Positions 57,663-64,000 of a DNA stretch of 64,000 nucleotides are shown here, piece after piece. The position numbers and the translations under genes are program-made. The notes under the pieces are model-generated. The model was not told where the DNA came from. It made no database searches and saw nothing but the letters and a program-made list of their open reading frames with translations. Positions within the stretch are counted from its first letter, which is position 1. Each line of letters begins with the position of its first letter. The stretch spans positions 1,676,001 through 1,740,000 of the forward strand of contig NZ_CP090419.1 of the NCBI RefSeq assembly GCF_032716425.1. The letters run 5' to 3'. The stretch comes from Pseudoalteromonas sp. N1230-9. Its GTDB lineage: Bacteria > Pseudomonadota > Gammaproteobacteria > Enterobacterales > Alteromonadaceae.

Positions 57663-57851
57663 ATAAACCTAAAGGTAATTATCTGTAGTCATTGAGCGAA
57701 AGTAACTTTATAGAAACCAGCACCACCCTAAGGTAAGATATAAAGGGAGTGAAGATTGTTCCATACCAAAGCGATGGTAGAGCCGCTATTCCCTCTGGAG
57801 GGCTTCGCCAAGCTTTGGCGTCCTTTGGTTTAGGTACTTGTTAGGCAACTA
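57663..57851 (-). other. Structured spacer between PIN and DUF2971 genes, attC-like
   Basis: On the minus strand the PIN stop codon is followed four bases later by GCCTAAC (57847-57841), then by nested hairpins: an outer stem ACCAAAGCG / CG-TC-CTTTGGT (57765-57773 with 57819-57829), inner CCCTC/GAGGG (57791-57802) and CGCCAA/TTGGCG (57806-57820). This resembles the R'' box and folded arm of an integron attC site. A matching GTTRRRY box on the far side is not seen, so a complete attC cannot be claimed. Confidence 0.5.
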
Positions 57852-57852
57852 C
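57839..57852 (+). repeat. Left copy of 14-bp inverted repeat flanking the PIN gene
   Basis: TGTTAGGCAACTAC; the exact reverse complement lies at 59140-59153. It contains the GTTAGGC core and overlaps the last base of the PIN stop codon. Confidence 0.8.
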
Positions 57853-59126
57853 TACTCTTCAACTTCAGTCTCAATTTCATCGTCAAAATCAACGAAAGCT
57901 CTATAATGGAATACGTAATCCCCCGCAGGGAGAGCCTTTTGCTTTCCTTTCATGTGAACATTGAAATCTCTAACTGTTCCGCAGCCAAAACTAATATGTA
58001 TTTCTCTTTCGAGACCATTAAGGTCGACAGGGCCATCAATAAAATCAACATCAAATTCAGGTACATCGCATAGTTGAGGGCTGAATTTACCACTTCCCGT
58101 AGCGTAACGCATGTCATGGTCTAGACTCACAACAATTACACCTACATTTTCGTTTTCATTACAAACGCTGACTTCTTGAGATACTTGTATAGATGGTGAG
58201 TGATTCTTCTTATTAAAAGAGATTTTCATATTTTTATTAGCAATTTCTTTGGACCTTTTTTCTAGCTGCTCACTAATAATGCGTATTTCATCTATTACAT
58301 TTTGATCTACCTCTTTCTTGTTTATGCGAGCAGCTTCTTGTATAAATCTACTCACAGAGTACATCCAGAATTGTTGGTCAGTTTCTTTTATAAACTCTTC
58401 AATCAGCTCTGGTCGCGGAGAAATAGTTCTACCAGATTGTTCTAGCCACCAGTCCTCTTTCTTATCATCCGTTATAAAAACGACAGAGCAATTGTTCGCT
58501 TTCGCGAAGTCTATCGTTTGCAACCAAACAAATAAGTCTCCATATTTTCTTGTTGGATCTTCAGTTGAGTCTTTTGCCGCATCTTTATAACCAGGAGGAA
58601 TTTTTGATTCGTACCTACTCTCTCCGACACCTATAAGTTCTTTAATTTTTTCAGTTTCATATGGCTGCCCAGTTTTACCTTCAAAGGTAAATTCGATAAA
58701 TTCGAGAATTTCATCATTTGATAATTTATCTAAAAGTAACTTTTGTTGCGACTCGAGGTTTTCAATAACACTATCAGACAATTCATTTAATTCGGTTAAC
58801 TTACTATCACTAATAAAAGGATGACGATCTTTAATTGATATTTTTTTTACTAAATCTTTGATAGTTTTTATAGCGCTAGTATATTCTTTCGATTGATCAG
58901 ACGTAACGGATAGCCTATTTCTAAGAAATTCACTAGCGGCTTGATGAGGGATAAAAACTCTTCCTTTTAAAGATGTAATTGCATTTTGTAGTTCTTTCCT
59001 AGTTGCGTCTGAATACCTGTACAAGTTTAATAAAACATTGGCATCTATAATAAAAGTTGAACTTTTCCAATGTTTATTAAAATCTTCATCTTTAGGCCTA
59101 AAATGACCAGGAAATATACTTCTCAC
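57852..59126 (-). CDS. PIN-like domain nuclease (DUF4935/PIN_8 type)
   Basis: A 424-residue protein. The first 230 residues form a PIN-like domain: strand FIIDANVLLNLYR with Asp28, Glu66 in HQAASEFLRNR, Asp197 in KYGDLFVWLQTIDFAKA, and Asp220/Asp221 in VVFITDDKKEDWW, the four acidic positions expected for a metal-dependent ribonuclease. A long helical insert (residues 75-165) lies within it. The C-terminal 150 residues are a separate domain with no recognised family. The start is GTG at 59126, with AAGGA six to seven bases upstream. A 14-bp inverted repeat abuts both ends. Function is unknown; RNA cleavage in phage defence or a toxin role is possible. Confidence 0.82.
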   Translation of the reverse strand: MRSIFPGHFRPKDEDFNKHWKSSTFIIDANVLLNLYRYSDATRKELQNAITSLKGRVFIPHQAASEFLRNRLSVTSDQSKEYTSAIKTIKDLVKKISIKDRHPFISDSKLTELNELSDSVIENLESQQKLLLDKLSNDEILEFIEFTFEGKTGQPYETEKIKELIGVGESRYESKIPPGYKDAAKDSTEDPTRKYGDLFVWLQTIDFAKANNCSVVFITDDKKEDWWLEQSGRTISPRPELIEEFIKETDQQFWMYSVSRFIQEAARINKKEVDQNVIDEIRIISEQLEKRSKEIANKNMKISFNKKNHSPSIQVSQEVSVCNENENVGVIVVSLDHDMRYATGSGKFSPQLCDVPEFDVDFIDGPVDLNGLEREIHISFGCGTVRDFNVHMKGKQKALPAGDYVFHYRAFVDFDDEIETEVEE

Positions 59127-59139
59127 AACGAATCCTTAT

Positions 59140-59153
59140 GTAGTTGCCTAACA
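59140..59153 (+). repeat. Right copy of 14-bp inverted repeat flanking the PIN gene
   Basis: GTAGTTGCCTAACA, exact reverse complement of 57839-57852. On the minus strand it reads as a GTTAGGC box ending 19 bases before the PIN GTG start, the usual place of the attC R' box ahead of a cassette gene. Confidence 0.8.
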
Positions 59154-59664
59154 GCTTAATCACCAGAAGAGCATATAGAACTTTTAAATATTGTCTCTAT
59201 AAACTCCATTCCAATTATTTTTAAATCCGATAATTCATAAACTTACGGATTAGTTAACTAAAAAGCAACAAGAATTTTCAGGGGAGAAACCAAGGCTAAT
59301 GTCATAGCGAGCCAAATATAGGGTCGTTATGCAAACTCATTGTTATAAAAAACAAATTAAATCATTTTGTTAAAAGCGATCATTTCCAGAACGCTGACAC
59401 CTTATTCACCACAAAGAGAGAAATAATCTGAGTATTTAAGTGTCTACTTTGAGTCTGGGACCGACGCTCAACTAAAAGCTAATTAAGATCTACTTTTCGC
59501 TCGAAGTCGCCCTTAGAGCAGTTACGTTAACTCTTTTTGGGACAGAAATAAGTGAATCTGGAAAGAATGCTTATGGCACAATGCCGACTTTTACTTTTAA
59601 ATGAAAAATACTCAAATTAGCGTTAGAAAATTTACGATGCCAATTTCTAACGGCTATCAAACCT
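59154..59664. other. Non-coding AT-rich stretch upstream of the PIN gene
   Basis: About 510 bases with no open frame of note in any frame and no recognised RNA. CGTTAGAAA (59621-59629) and TTTCTAACG (59644-59652) form an inverted repeat around 14 bases. It may be decayed accessory DNA. The PIN gene promoter should lie here on the minus strand but I could not pick one with confidence. Confidence 0.45.
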
Positions 59665-59705
59665 AGCAAAAAACAAAAAAGAGTAAAGCTTTCACTTTAC
59701 TCTTT
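59665..59705 (-). terminator. Probable terminator of the CvfB-like gene
   Basis: AAAGAGTAAAG (59678-59688) pairs perfectly with CTTTACTCTTT (59695-59705). Read on the minus strand, the stem is followed by TTTTTTGTTTTTT. It lies 207 bases after the stop codon of the CvfB-like gene, beyond the heptamer repeat array. Confidence 0.8.
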
Positions 59706-59726
59706 CAGATAATTCAATATCTTGCT

Positions 59727-59912
59727 AACTCACAACTCACAACTCACAACTCACAACTCACAACTCACAACTCACAACTCACAACTCACAACTCACAACT
59801 CACAACTCACAACTCACAACTCACAACTCACAACTCACAACTCACAACTCACAACTCACAACTCACAACTCACAACTCACAACTCACAACTCACAACTCA
59901 CAACTCGCAACT
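59727..59912. repeat. Heptanucleotide tandem repeat, about 26 copies
   Basis: Unit AACTCAC (GTGAGTT on the minus strand) repeats 25 times without change from 59727 to 59901, followed by one variant AACTCGC and a partial AACT that abuts the stop codon of the CvfB-like gene. The array therefore sits in the 3' untranslated region of that gene, upstream of its terminator. A plus-strand open frame through it (Thr-His-Asn-Ser-Gln-Leu-Thr repeated) is a by-product of the 21-base coding period. Confidence 0.97.
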
Positions 59913-60742
59913 TATTTCAACCTAATAGATGTTGCTTCAATCTCGATTAAACCTTGCTTAAACAAACCGCCAATGGCTTTTTTGTAGTTTGCTTTACTGG
60001 TTGAGAAAGTCTTTTTAATTGCTTCAGGGTCTGACTTATCACCTAGGTGAAGTACGCCGCCTTCGGCTTTTAATTTATCGAGGATTTTTTCGCCTAAGTC
60101 GTTCACTTTGCCCATACCTGGTTTTTCAAGTAGTACGTCGATTTTGCCGTCTTCACGTACTTTTTGAATAAAGCCTTTTAAGCGCTGGCCAACAAATAGC
60201 TTTTTAAATACCGTGTTGTAGTAAACAACGCCAATGTGGGCTTCGTTCACGAGTACTTTGTAGCCTAGGTCTGTTTTACCCGCAACGATTAAGTCAACTT
60301 CTTCCATTACAGAGTAAGTTGGCTCATCTTTCGATAAAAACTTATTAAAGTTGCTCGATGCACAAATACGTTGGCTGGCGTTATCTAGGTATAAGCGTAC
60401 AAGATAAGAAAAGCCGTCTTTCATTTTTGGCTTTTGTTCGTTGTATGGCGCTAGTACGTCTTTTTCGAGGCCCCAATCCAAAAACGCACCAGTGCTGTTG
60501 ATGGCTTTAACACGTAGTAGGGCATATTCGCCCACTTCAGCTAAAGGTTTTTTTGTGGTGCCTGTTGGGTGGCCTGCGTGATCTAAGTAAATGAATACTT
60601 GCACGCTGTCGCCAGCTTCTAGTTCGTAATCAATTTCTTTGCTTGGTAAGAATACTTCGCCTAAATCACGGCCATCTAAATAAGCACCTTCGTTAGACAT
60701 TTCGTTAACGAAAAGGGTTTGTGTGGTTCCTAAAATACTCAT
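59912..60742 (-). CDS. S1-like RNA-binding protein of the CvfB/YitL family
   Basis: A 276-residue protein with tandem S1-like barrels (GAYLDGRDLGEVFLPSKEI near residue 19, GAFLDWGLEKDVLAPYNEQ near 86, AHIGVVYYNTVFKKL near 165) and a C-terminal winged helix (about 212-276: LGDKSDPEAIKKTFSTSKAN). This matches CvfB of Staphylococcus and YitL of Bacillus, RNA-binding regulators; the role in gammaproteobacteria is not known. Its start is two bases from the end of the DEAD-box helicase gene, so both are likely cotranscribed. Confidence 0.88.
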   Translation of the reverse strand: MSILGTTQTLFVNEMSNEGAYLDGRDLGEVFLPSKEIDYELEAGDSVQVFIYLDHAGHPTGTTKKPLAEVGEYALLRVKAINSTGAFLDWGLEKDVLAPYNEQKPKMKDGFSYLVRLYLDNASQRICASSNFNKFLSKDEPTYSVMEEVDLIVAGKTDLGYKVLVNEAHIGVVYYNTVFKKLFVGQRLKGFIQKVREDGKIDVLLEKPGMGKVNDLGEKILDKLKAEGGVLHLGDKSDPEAIKKTFSTSKANYKKAIGGLFKQGLIEIEATSIRLK

Positions 60743-60744
60743 TG

Positions 60745-62070
60745 TTATTCCTGTTCTGGCTTTTTCTTACGGCGCATTGGAGCAAAACCATCTACATCAA
60801 TTGGTGCTTGAATAGGGGCTTTAGGCTTTTTAGGGGCTGCTTTGCGTTTTGGTTTAGCAGGTTTAGCGGCCACTTTTTTCTCTGCTTTATTCCAAACTGT
60901 GTTTGGTTTTTTCTCACGCAGACCTTTAAATTTACCAACAAGGCCGTCAACGGTGAAAAAGCTTAATTCATCATTTAAAAATGCTTTAATTGCTTTGTAG
61001 CTTGGCCAATCTTTCGGGCCCACTAACGAAATAGCTGTTCCTTTAAAGCCCGCGCGACCAGTACGACCAATACGATGCACATACTCTTCAGCATGTTTTG
61101 GTAGATCAAAGTTAATTACGTGGGTCACGCTTAATAAATCAAGACCACGTGATGCAACATCGGTAGTGATCAAAATTTTAAAGTTTTCACGGCTAAAAGC
61201 GTCCATAATTTCAAGGCGCTTAGCCTGTGTTAAATCACCCGCAAGTGCTTGCGCTTTAAAGCCTTTATCGTTTAACAATTGGCTTAAACGCTGAGTATCG
61301 GCACGTGTTGCAGTGAAAATAATGCATTGGCCAACATTATCTTGTTTTACAAAGTGCTCAAGTAGGGCTTCTTTGTGATCTAGATGATCAGCTAAATAAA
61401 GCTGCTGGGTAATATCACTATGTTGCTCGTTAGAGGCACTTAACAGTATTTGTTTTGGTGAACGTAATAAGTTACGTGATAGGGCATCAACTTGTGCATG
61501 GTCAAGGGTTGCTGAAAACAATAACGTTTGACGTAATCGGTGATCAGCAAGTTCGTTGATCATTTTAACTTGTTCGGTAAAACCTAAATCTAGAATACGG
61601 TCAGCTTCATCAAAAATTAACAGCTCTAACCCTGAAAGCTGTAATGAACGTTGACTCAAATGGTCTGCTAAACGCCCCGGAGTACCCACTACAAAGTGTG
61701 GGTCTTTACGAAGCGCTTTAATTTGGTCGTTAAAGTTTTCACCACCCAGTACTTTTACAGCACTAATATTTGTACCGGCAATTAATAGCCTTAATTGGCT
61801 GTACACTTGGGTTGCTAATTCGCGGGTAGGCGCAACGATTAAAACGCGAGGGTCGCGTTTACTGAGTGCTTTTTGTTTCATTACGCGCTGTACAGCAGGT
61901 AATAAAAACGCCAGCGTTTTGCCCGATCCTGTTTTTGACTGTGCAAAAATATCATGGCCTGCGATAGCTGTTGGTACCGCGTGAGCTTGAATGTCAGTGG
62001 GCTGGGTGATGCCTTGATGCGCAAGTTGTTTTTCGAGGCGTGTATCAATCCCAAGTTCAGTAAAATGCAA
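60745..62070 (-). CDS. DEAD-box ATP-dependent RNA helicase
   Basis: A 441-residue helicase with all motifs: Q-motif GITQPTDIQAHAVP, AQSKTGSGKT, APTRELA, TPGRLADHL, DEAD in IFDEADRILDLGF, SAT, TTDVASRGLD and HRIGRTGR. The C-terminal 70 residues are Lys/Pro/Ala-rich (KPAKPKRKAAPKKPKAP), an RNA-binding tail. It is not clearly SrmB, RhlB, RhlE, DbpA or CsdA, so no symbol is given. The frame is open to 62130 without an ATG; TTG at 62070, with GGAG 8-9 bases upstream, is the best start. Confidence 0.9.
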   Translation of the reverse strand: MHFTELGIDTRLEKQLAHQGITQPTDIQAHAVPTAIAGHDIFAQSKTGSGKTLAFLLPAVQRVMKQKALSKRDPRVLIVAPTRELATQVYSQLRLLIAGTNISAVKVLGGENFNDQIKALRKDPHFVVGTPGRLADHLSQRSLQLSGLELLIFDEADRILDLGFTEQVKMINELADHRLRQTLLFSATLDHAQVDALSRNLLRSPKQILLSASNEQHSDITQQLYLADHLDHKEALLEHFVKQDNVGQCIIFTATRADTQRLSQLLNDKGFKAQALAGDLTQAKRLEIMDAFSRENFKILITTDVASRGLDLLSVTHVINFDLPKHAEEYVHRIGRTGRAGFKGTAISLVGPKDWPSYKAIKAFLNDELSFFTVDGLVGKFKGLREKKPNTVWNKAEKKVAAKPAKPKRKAAPKKPKAPIQAPIDVDGFAPMRRKKKPEQE

Positions 62071-62168
62071 TGCGTAATCTCCGATGAGCAAAATTTGTAA
62101 ATCTTGTTCATTATAACGCACTTGCCTCACTTGGAGACAGTAAAAACACAGCTATTTCGCATCAGTTT

Positions 62169-62196
62169 TTGCAATTATCGCTAATTCGCGTAAAAT
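62169..62196 (+). promoter_or_regulatory. Probable trhO promoter
   Basis: TTGCAA (62169-62174), a 16-base spacer and TAAAAT (62191-62196) lie about 75 bases ahead of trhO. The -10 is embedded in a small palindrome, GCGTA-AAA-TACGC. Confidence 0.55.
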
Positions 62197-62269
62197 ACGC
62201 GCCCTCAATGCGCCGGATTTGCGATTCGGTTAACGCCCCTCATGGGCATTTAAAGCAAAAGGTAAAACC

Positions 62270-63277
62270 ATGACTGCTGTTCATAAAGACAATGTAACTA
62301 GCGAGCACTTTGTTGTTTGCGCACTTTACAAATTTGTAGCCCTTCCTGATTTTGAAGCGATCCGCCAACCACTACTTAAAGTAATGGAAGACAATGAAGT
62401 ACGCGGTACTTTGTTACTTGCGGCTGAAGGTATCAACGGTACTGTTTCTGCTAAACGTGAAGGTATCGATAACCTACTTGCATGGTTAGATGCACAACCA
62501 AACCTAGACAACATCGTGACTAAAGAGTCATACGATGACGAATGTCCGTTCTACCGTACTAAGGTAAAACTGAAAAAAGAAATCGTAACTATGGGTGTTG
62601 AAGGTATCGACCCACGTGAAGTAGTGGGTACATACGTAAAACCAGCGGATTGGAATGCGTTAATTTCAGATCCTGAAGTGATTCTTATCGATACGCGTAA
62701 CGATTACGAAATCGAGATCGGTACTTTCCAAAATGCGGTTGATCCAAATACTAAAACATTCCGTGAATTCCCAGCGTGGGCAAAAGAAAACCTCGACCCT
62801 GAAAAACACAAGAAAGTCGCTATGTTTTGTACCGGTGGTATTCGCTGTGAAAAATCAACTGCGTACATGAAAGAGCAAGGCTTTGACGAAGTATTCCACC
62901 TTGAAGGCGGTATTCTTAAGTACTTAGAAGAAGTACCAAAAGAAGAAACCATGTGGGAAGGTGAGTGTTTTGTTTTCGATAACCGTGTTGCGGTAAATCA
63001 CGATTTACAAAAAGGCTCTTACGATCAATGTCACGCGTGTCGTATGCCAATCACTGAAGACGAAAAGCAAAAGCCTGAATACATGGAAGGTGTTTCGTGT
63101 CATCACTGTCACGACAGCCTAACAGAAGAACAACGTGCCCGTTTTGCTGAGCGTCAAAAGCAAATAGAATTAGCACAAGCGCGTGGCGAAGGTCACATCG
63201 GTAACGAAGCGCAAGAAGTTCTTCGTAAGCGTAAAGAAGCTAAAAAAGCGCAAAAAGAAGCACAGCGCCAACAGTAA
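62270..63277 (+). CDS. trhO: tRNA uridine(34) hydroxylase TrhO (YceA), rhodanese family
   Basis: A 335-residue protein with an N-terminal acylphosphatase-like domain ([28 protein letters not shown]) and a rhodanese domain ([17 protein letters not shown]; catalytic cysteine in [12 protein letters not shown]). A Cys-rich segment (CHACRMP, CHHC) and a charged C-terminal helix follow. TrhO hydroxylates U34 of certain tRNAs as the first step to 5-(carboxy)methoxyuridine. It has its own promoter-like sequence and a strong terminator. Confidence 0.94.
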   Translation: MTAVHKDNVTSEHFVVCALYKFVALPDFEAIRQPLLKVMEDNEVRGTLLLAAEGINGTVSAKREGIDNLLAWLDAQPNLDNIVTKESYDDECPFYRTKVKLKKEIVTMGVEGIDPREVVGTYVKPADWNALISDPEVILIDTRNDYEIEIGTFQNAVDPNTKTFREFPAWAKENLDPEKHKKVAMFCTGGIRCEKSTAYMKEQGFDEVFHLEGGILKYLEEVPKEETMWEGECFVFDNRVAVNHDLQKGSYDQCHACRMPITEDEKQKPEYMEGVSCHHCHDSLTEEQRARFAERQKQIELAQARGEGHIGNEAQEVLRKRKEAKKAQKEAQRQQ

Positions 63278-63300
63278 TTCTTAGCTCTATGAATTGATAG

Positions 63301-63328
63301 AAACCCCAGCATTGTCTGGGGTTTTTTG
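63301..63328 (+). terminator. Terminator after trhO
   Basis: AAACCCCAG / CTGGGGTTT stem with a six-base loop and six T, 24 bases past the stop. Confidence 0.92.
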
Positions 63329-63509
63329 CGTTTAATTATAGTGAAAACTTTAATGTTGTTCCTTAATGGTGTACATTAGCGCCACTTTTGATAAATTTTA
63401 TACAACCAACTGATTTTAAATATTTTATACAGAGCTTTAAATTGGCTAAATATAGCGATTAGCCTGCCTTGCTATTTAAGAATGTTGTAACAAAAAGAGA
63501 AGGATATCT

Positions 63510-64000
63510 ATGAAATTAAAGCTTACAACAGCGGCACTATGCCTAATGCCGTTACTGTCGCATGCCAATTCTAATAATGAGTTCAGTTACTTTGGTTTGG
63601 CTCTACAAAATAATAATTACGATATCAATTTTATCCCTTCGATAGAGCAAGGTTCTTTCGCACCACTAAATTACAGTGATGAGCAGTCAGGTAAAGGCTT
63701 TAGAGGTTTTTATGGTTATCAGTTTAACCAATATTTTGCCGTTGAGGTGGGACTAGGCTTACCTGGAGAAGCAAACTTTAATATTTACCGTGATACGGTC
63801 AATAATAAAAATGAACCGACCAAGGAGACTGTGTACGAGGGAGATTTTAAAACACTTTCTTTTGATACACGAATTATTGCCACTTACCCAATTACGGGGA
63901 GCTTTTTCCTAAGAGCACACGCTGGTGCCTACGTCTGGGACAATGATTTTAGCTACTTACAAGAATCAGCAGAATCTTATAGCGTGGTTGAAAAAAGTGA
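63510..64000 (+). CDS. Outer-membrane beta-barrel protein, 5' part
   Basis: The frame runs off the window end after 163 residues. A signal peptide is clear (MKLKLTTAALCLMPLLSHA, cleavage after Ala19). The mature part has alternating hydrophobic/polar strands typical of small outer-membrane barrels: FRGFYGYQFNQYFAVEVGLG, LSFDTRIIATYPI and FFLRAHAGAYVWD. It resembles the OmpA-like or porin-family barrel group, but no specific family can be fixed from this part. AGAAGGA precedes the ATG. Confidence 0.8.
   Translation, partial: MKLKLTTAALCLMPLLSHANSNNEFSYFGLALQNNNYDINFIPSIEQGSFAPLNYSDEQSGKGFRGFYGYQFNQYFAVEVGLGLPGEANFNIYRDTVNNKNEPTKETVYEGDFKTLSFDTRIIATYPITGSFFLRAHAGAYVWDNDFSYLQESAESYSVVEKS

Noticed and set aside
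57741..57847. Complete integron attC site
   Set aside because: Only one core box (GCCTAAC) and a hairpin are visible; no GTTRRRY box of the right orientation and spacing was found, so it is reported only as attC-like.
59727..59912. CRISPR array
   Set aside because: The units are 7 bp and contiguous, with no spacers and no cas genes.
59722..59925. 67-codon plus-strand open frame of repeated THNSQLT
   Set aside because: It is produced by the 7-bp tandem repeat (three units make 21 bases, no stops), has no ribosome binding site and no flanking gene signal.

Overview
The window is a gene-dense chromosomal stretch of a marine gammaproteobacterium of the order Alteromonadales, most likely Pseudoalteromonas. 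This rests on the moderate AT bias, on protein sequences close to but clearly different from the E. coli orthologues, and on lineage-typical genes (large NAD-glutamate dehydrogenase upstream of pyrD, DUF3466, DUF3083-like, YaeQ, TIGR01621-type pseudouridine synthase). I have no database search; the genus is an inference.

Layout. 1-9.6 kb: 3' part of NAD-glutamate dehydrogenase, pyrD, zapC, rlmL, a glutaredoxin-like protein and the ABC-F protein uup. 9.65-19.5 kb: an exported DUF3466/HAF-repeat protein, a DUF2062 protein head-to-head with comEC, then a lipid A/KDO run msbA-lpxK-ycaR-kdsB followed by a pseudouridine synthase and tcdA; tcdA faces the sulfur-relay pair csdA-csdE. 21.2-32.8 kb: TCA-cycle block with gltA divergent from sdhCDAB-sucAB-sucCD; strong hairpins sit after sdhB, sucB and sucD. 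33-37.3 kb: argA behind a tandem ARG-box pair, a DUF3083-like gene, glnS. 37.4-40.5 kb: a histidine-rich TonB receptor with two Zur-box-like palindromes over its promoter, and yaeQ. 40.5-46 kb (minus strand): ubiG, gph, nrdA, nrdB, yfaE, with two NrdR-like boxes 31 bp apart and a DnaA box before nrdA. 46.2-56.5 kb: gyrA, serC-aroA, cmk-rpsA, ihfB-lapA-lapB-pyrF. 60-64 kb: CvfB-like S1 protein, DEAD-box helicase, trhO, and the start of an outer-membrane beta-barrel gene.

The one clear accessory segment is about 56.5-59.9 kb, between pyrF and the CvfB-like gene. It holds a DUF2971 protein and a PIN-like nuclease, both on the minus strand. The PIN gene lies wall-to-wall between a perfect 14-bp inverted repeat carrying GTTAGGC/GCCTAAC core motifs, like a gene cassette, although no integrase and no complete attC site is visible. 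Next to it, between the CvfB-like stop codon and its probable terminator, are 26 copies of a 7-bp tandem repeat.

Most of the window is conserved core metabolism. The most informative signals are the regulatory sites (Zur, NrdR, DnaA, ARG), the SucB protein with two lipoyl domains, the GyrA C-terminal insertion, and the cassette-like PIN/DUF2971 segment. No tRNA, rRNA, CRISPR array or insertion sequence was recognised.
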